From NCBI GenBank assembly GCA_904501885.1, contig CAJGCP010000039.1, forward strand, positions 1-15,281: a stretch of 15,281 nucleotides of DNA. Direction: 5' to 3'. A program made the position numbers and the translations under genes. Source of the stretch: an uncultured Acetatifactor sp. (GTDB lineage Bacteria; Bacillota; Clostridia; Lachnospirales; Lachnospiraceae). Shown in pieces: positions 13,685-15,281 of the stretch (its first letter is position 1; every line of letters begins with the position of its first letter). Below the pieces are notes generated by a model. It was given only the letters and a program-made list of their open reading frames with translations, had not been told where the DNA came from and did no database searches.

Positions 13685-14509
13685 ATGAACAACTGTAAAA
13701 TCATCGCTATCGCCAACCAAAAGGGCGGCGTTGGCAAAACAACCACCACAGTGAATTTGGGTGTGGGACTAGCCCGTGAGGGCAAGCGCGTGCTGCTGGT
13801 GGATGGAGATCCCCAGGGCAGCTTGACCATTGCCATGGGAATTCCCAACCCGGACGCCCTAGCAGAAACCCTTGGAAGCGCTATGCTCGCAGAGATTGGG
13901 GATATGGATATTCCTGTCGACTACGGTATCATCCGTCACAAAGAGCATGTGGATCTGCTTCCCGGTAATATCGAATTGTCCGGTGTAGAAGTAATGCTTG
14001 TCAATGCGTTGAGCCGGGAAACGGTTATGCGAAATGTTCTGCAACGGCTGAAGGACAACTACGACTACATCATCATTGACTGCATGCCGTCCCTGGGTCT
14101 TATGACCATCAATTCCCTGGTGGCCGCAGACGGGGTCATTATCCCCTCCCAGCCAAACTATTTGTCCACCAAGGGTCTGAACCTGTTGCTGCGCTCCATC
14201 AGCTGTGTGCGAAGGCAGATCAATCACCAGCTGAATATTGACGGCATTCTGTTCACCATGGTAGACAGTCGCACCAACAATGCCCGGTCCATCATTTCTG
14301 CCATGCGTACCACCGTAGGCGATCAGATCAAGGTCTTCGGAACCGAGATTCCCAGATCTGTTCGGGCAGTTGAAGCATCGGAAGCCGGCAAGAGCATCTT
14401 CGCTCATGACCGGCAAGGCAAGGTGGCCCAGGCGTACAAATCACTTACAAAGGAGGTAGCGAACATTGGCAGAGAAACCTATCGATCTCGGTCTGACGGC
14501 GCTCGATGA
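13685..14509 (+). CDS. parA: ParA-family partition ATPase
   Basis: This 274-residue protein starts at ATG (MNNCKII), 9 nt after AAAGGAG; a frame start at 13640 lies inside the hairpin and is not used. The deviant Walker A motif KGGVGKTT is at 13-20, Walker A' VDGDPQG at 39-45, and Walker B DYIIIDCMPSLG at about 117. SQPNYLSTKGLNLLL and VFGTEIPRSVRAVEA are standard for small Soj/ParA proteins without an N-terminal HTH. ParA binds DNA non-specifically as an ATP dimer and moves or positions ParB-bound DNA. Together with parB it probably stabilises the excised circular form of the integrative element. It is more GC-rich than the cargo on its left. The parB start lies within its 3' end. Confidence 0.96.
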   Translation: MNNCKIIAIANQKGGVGKTTTTVNLGVGLAREGKRVLLVDGDPQGSLTIAMGIPNPDALAETLGSAMLAEIGDMDIPVDYGIIRHKEHVDLLPGNIELSGVEVMLVNALSRETVMRNVLQRLKDNYDYIIIDCMPSLGLMTINSLVAADGVIIPSQPNYLSTKGLNLLLRSISCVRRQINHQLNIDGILFTMVDSRTNNARSIISAMRTTVGDQIKVFGTEIPRSVRAVEASEAGKSIFAHDRQGKVAQAYKSLTKEVANIGRETYRSRSDGAR

Positions 14510-15281
14510 GCTATTCATGACCGATGCCCAACGGCAGGAAAACAAGCTGCCCCGCATCCGGGATATTCCCCTGGATCAAATCGACGATATGCCCAACTAT
14601 CCCTACAAAGTCCGCATGGACGAGGACATGGAGGTCCTGACCGAAAGTGTCCGCAAATATGGAATTATTACGCCCGTCATTCTTCGCAAGAAGGAGGACG
14701 GGCGTTTTGAATGTGCGGCAGGCCATCGCCGCAGAAAGGCAGCGGAACTTGCAGGCCATACCACTATCCGTGCTGAAGTCCGCGAAATGACCCGGGATGA
14801 AGCCATCATCCTTATGGTGGACTCCAATCTGCAGAGAACCACCATTCTGCCAAGTGAAAAGGCATTTTCATACAAAATGCGTCTGGAAGCCATGAAACGG
14901 CAAGCTGGTAGACCTGCTAAAGAAAATGCGTCGCCACTGGCGACTAATTTTCCTCAAGGACGTTCCGATGTAGAACTTGGAGAGGCTGTGGGCGAAAGCA
15001 AAGACCAAGTGCGTCGTTACATCCGCCTTACCAACCTTGTCCCTGCACTACTGGACATGGTGGACGAAGGGCGGATTGCTTTTCGCCCTGCCGTGGAACT
15101 GTCCTATTTGACGGAACAGGAACAGCGGGATCTGCTGGAAACCATCTCATATGAAGATGCCACACCATCTCTAGCCCAGGCCATCAAGATGAAGGATTTT
15201 TCCAAAGCAGGCAAGCTCAACGCAGATGTGATTCTTTCCATTATGTGTGAGCGAAAACCCAATCAGGCAGAGAAGATCAGC
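14466..15281 (+). CDS. parB: ParB/Spo0J-like partition protein, 3' end outside window
   Basis: The best start is a TTG at 14466 (MAEKPIDLGLTALDELF), 9 nt after AAAGGAGG and 44 nt inside parA; an ATG at 14517 in the same frame has a poorer site. The ParB N-terminal nuclease-like domain is clear: IPLDQIDDMPNYPYKVR, then box I CAAGHRRRKAAE at 83-94 (CTP-binding arginine patch) and box II NLQRTTILPSEKAFSYKM at 121-138. A helix-turn-helix region follows from about 165 (LGEAVGESKDQVRRYIRL). The frame is open to the window end (272 codons). It binds centromere-like sites and works with ParA; no TGTTTCACGTGAAACA-like parS site is visible here. This type accompanies conjugative elements in Clostridia. 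Confidence 0.95.
   Translation, partial: MAEKPIDLGLTALDELFMTDAQRQENKLPRIRDIPLDQIDDMPNYPYKVRMDEDMEVLTESVRKYGIITPVILRKKEDGRFECAAGHRRRKAAELAGHTTIRAEVREMTRDEAIILMVDSNLQRTTILPSEKAFSYKMRLEAMKRQAGRPAKENASPLATNFPQGRSDVELGEAVGESKDQVRRYIRLTNLVPALLDMVDEGRIAFRPAVELSYLTEQEQRDLLETISYEDATPSLAQAIKMKDFSKAGKLNADVILSIMCERKPNQAEKIS

Noticed and set aside
13859..14416. 185-codon minus-strand frame inside parA
   Set aside because: Antisense shadow of a clearly coding parA; no start signal or protein motif.
1..15281. CRISPR array, insertion sequence, rRNA or parS site
   Set aside because: No regularly spaced repeats, transposase motifs with terminal repeats, rRNA sequence or ParB-site palindrome were seen on either strand.

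Overview
The window looks like DNA of a Gram-positive, anaerobic, gut-type Clostridia (Oscillospirales-like; inferred). The grounds are strong GGAGG-type ribosome binding sites, an LPXTG-like wall-anchor tail, cohesin-like and FIVAR surface modules, a secreted S8 protease, and ParA/ParB of the kind carried by Firmicutes conjugative elements. No rRNA or other taxonomic marker is present, so the assignment is tentative.

Layout. (1) 1-2993, minus strand: chromosome-like, GC-rich. A promoter (2964-2993) drives a ~220-nt structured leader, then a secreted cohesin-like/FIVAR protein, coupled by an ATGA overlap to a large S8 protease that runs off the left edge. (2) 3174-3255: a strong bidirectional terminator, then only the 3' half of an initiator tRNA-fMet, cut at the anticodon loop. 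This looks like one end of an element integrated in tRNA-fMet, with the element extending right. (3) 3256-3707: element end with a 13-bp-period direct repeat and no convincing gene. (4) 3708-9033, minus strand: four genes that all overlap (4, 11 and 8 nt): a 2-TM protein with a PLD-like domain, an SPL-type radical SAM protein, a large Eco57I-like adenine DNA methyltransferase, and a small PD-(D/E)XK-like nuclease. This is the best candidate for an undescribed defence or modification system. (5) 9034-9452: divergent intergenic region with a promoter on each strand and three copies of an 11-bp motif. (6) 9453-11465, plus strand: a 4-TM protein overlapping a P-loop kinase-Nudix fusion whose frame is broken at an A6 tract. 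(7) 11577-11920: hairpin plus a decayed 5' copy of parA. (8) 12119-13240, minus strand: an orphan 3-TM protein with a GAF-like cytoplasmic domain. (9) 13628-15281, plus strand: the same hairpin again, intact parA, and parB running off the right edge.

Reading. Regions 3-8 are visibly more AT-rich than the flanking protease and parAB blocks. The arrangement suggests an accessory (defence-like) island between the tRNA-side end of an integrative element and its parAB backbone. The parA 5' relic and its hairpin mark where cargo was inserted next to the backbone. Integrase, relaxase and the other att site are not in the window. Functions of the cargo genes are inferred from motifs read by eye; no database search was possible.
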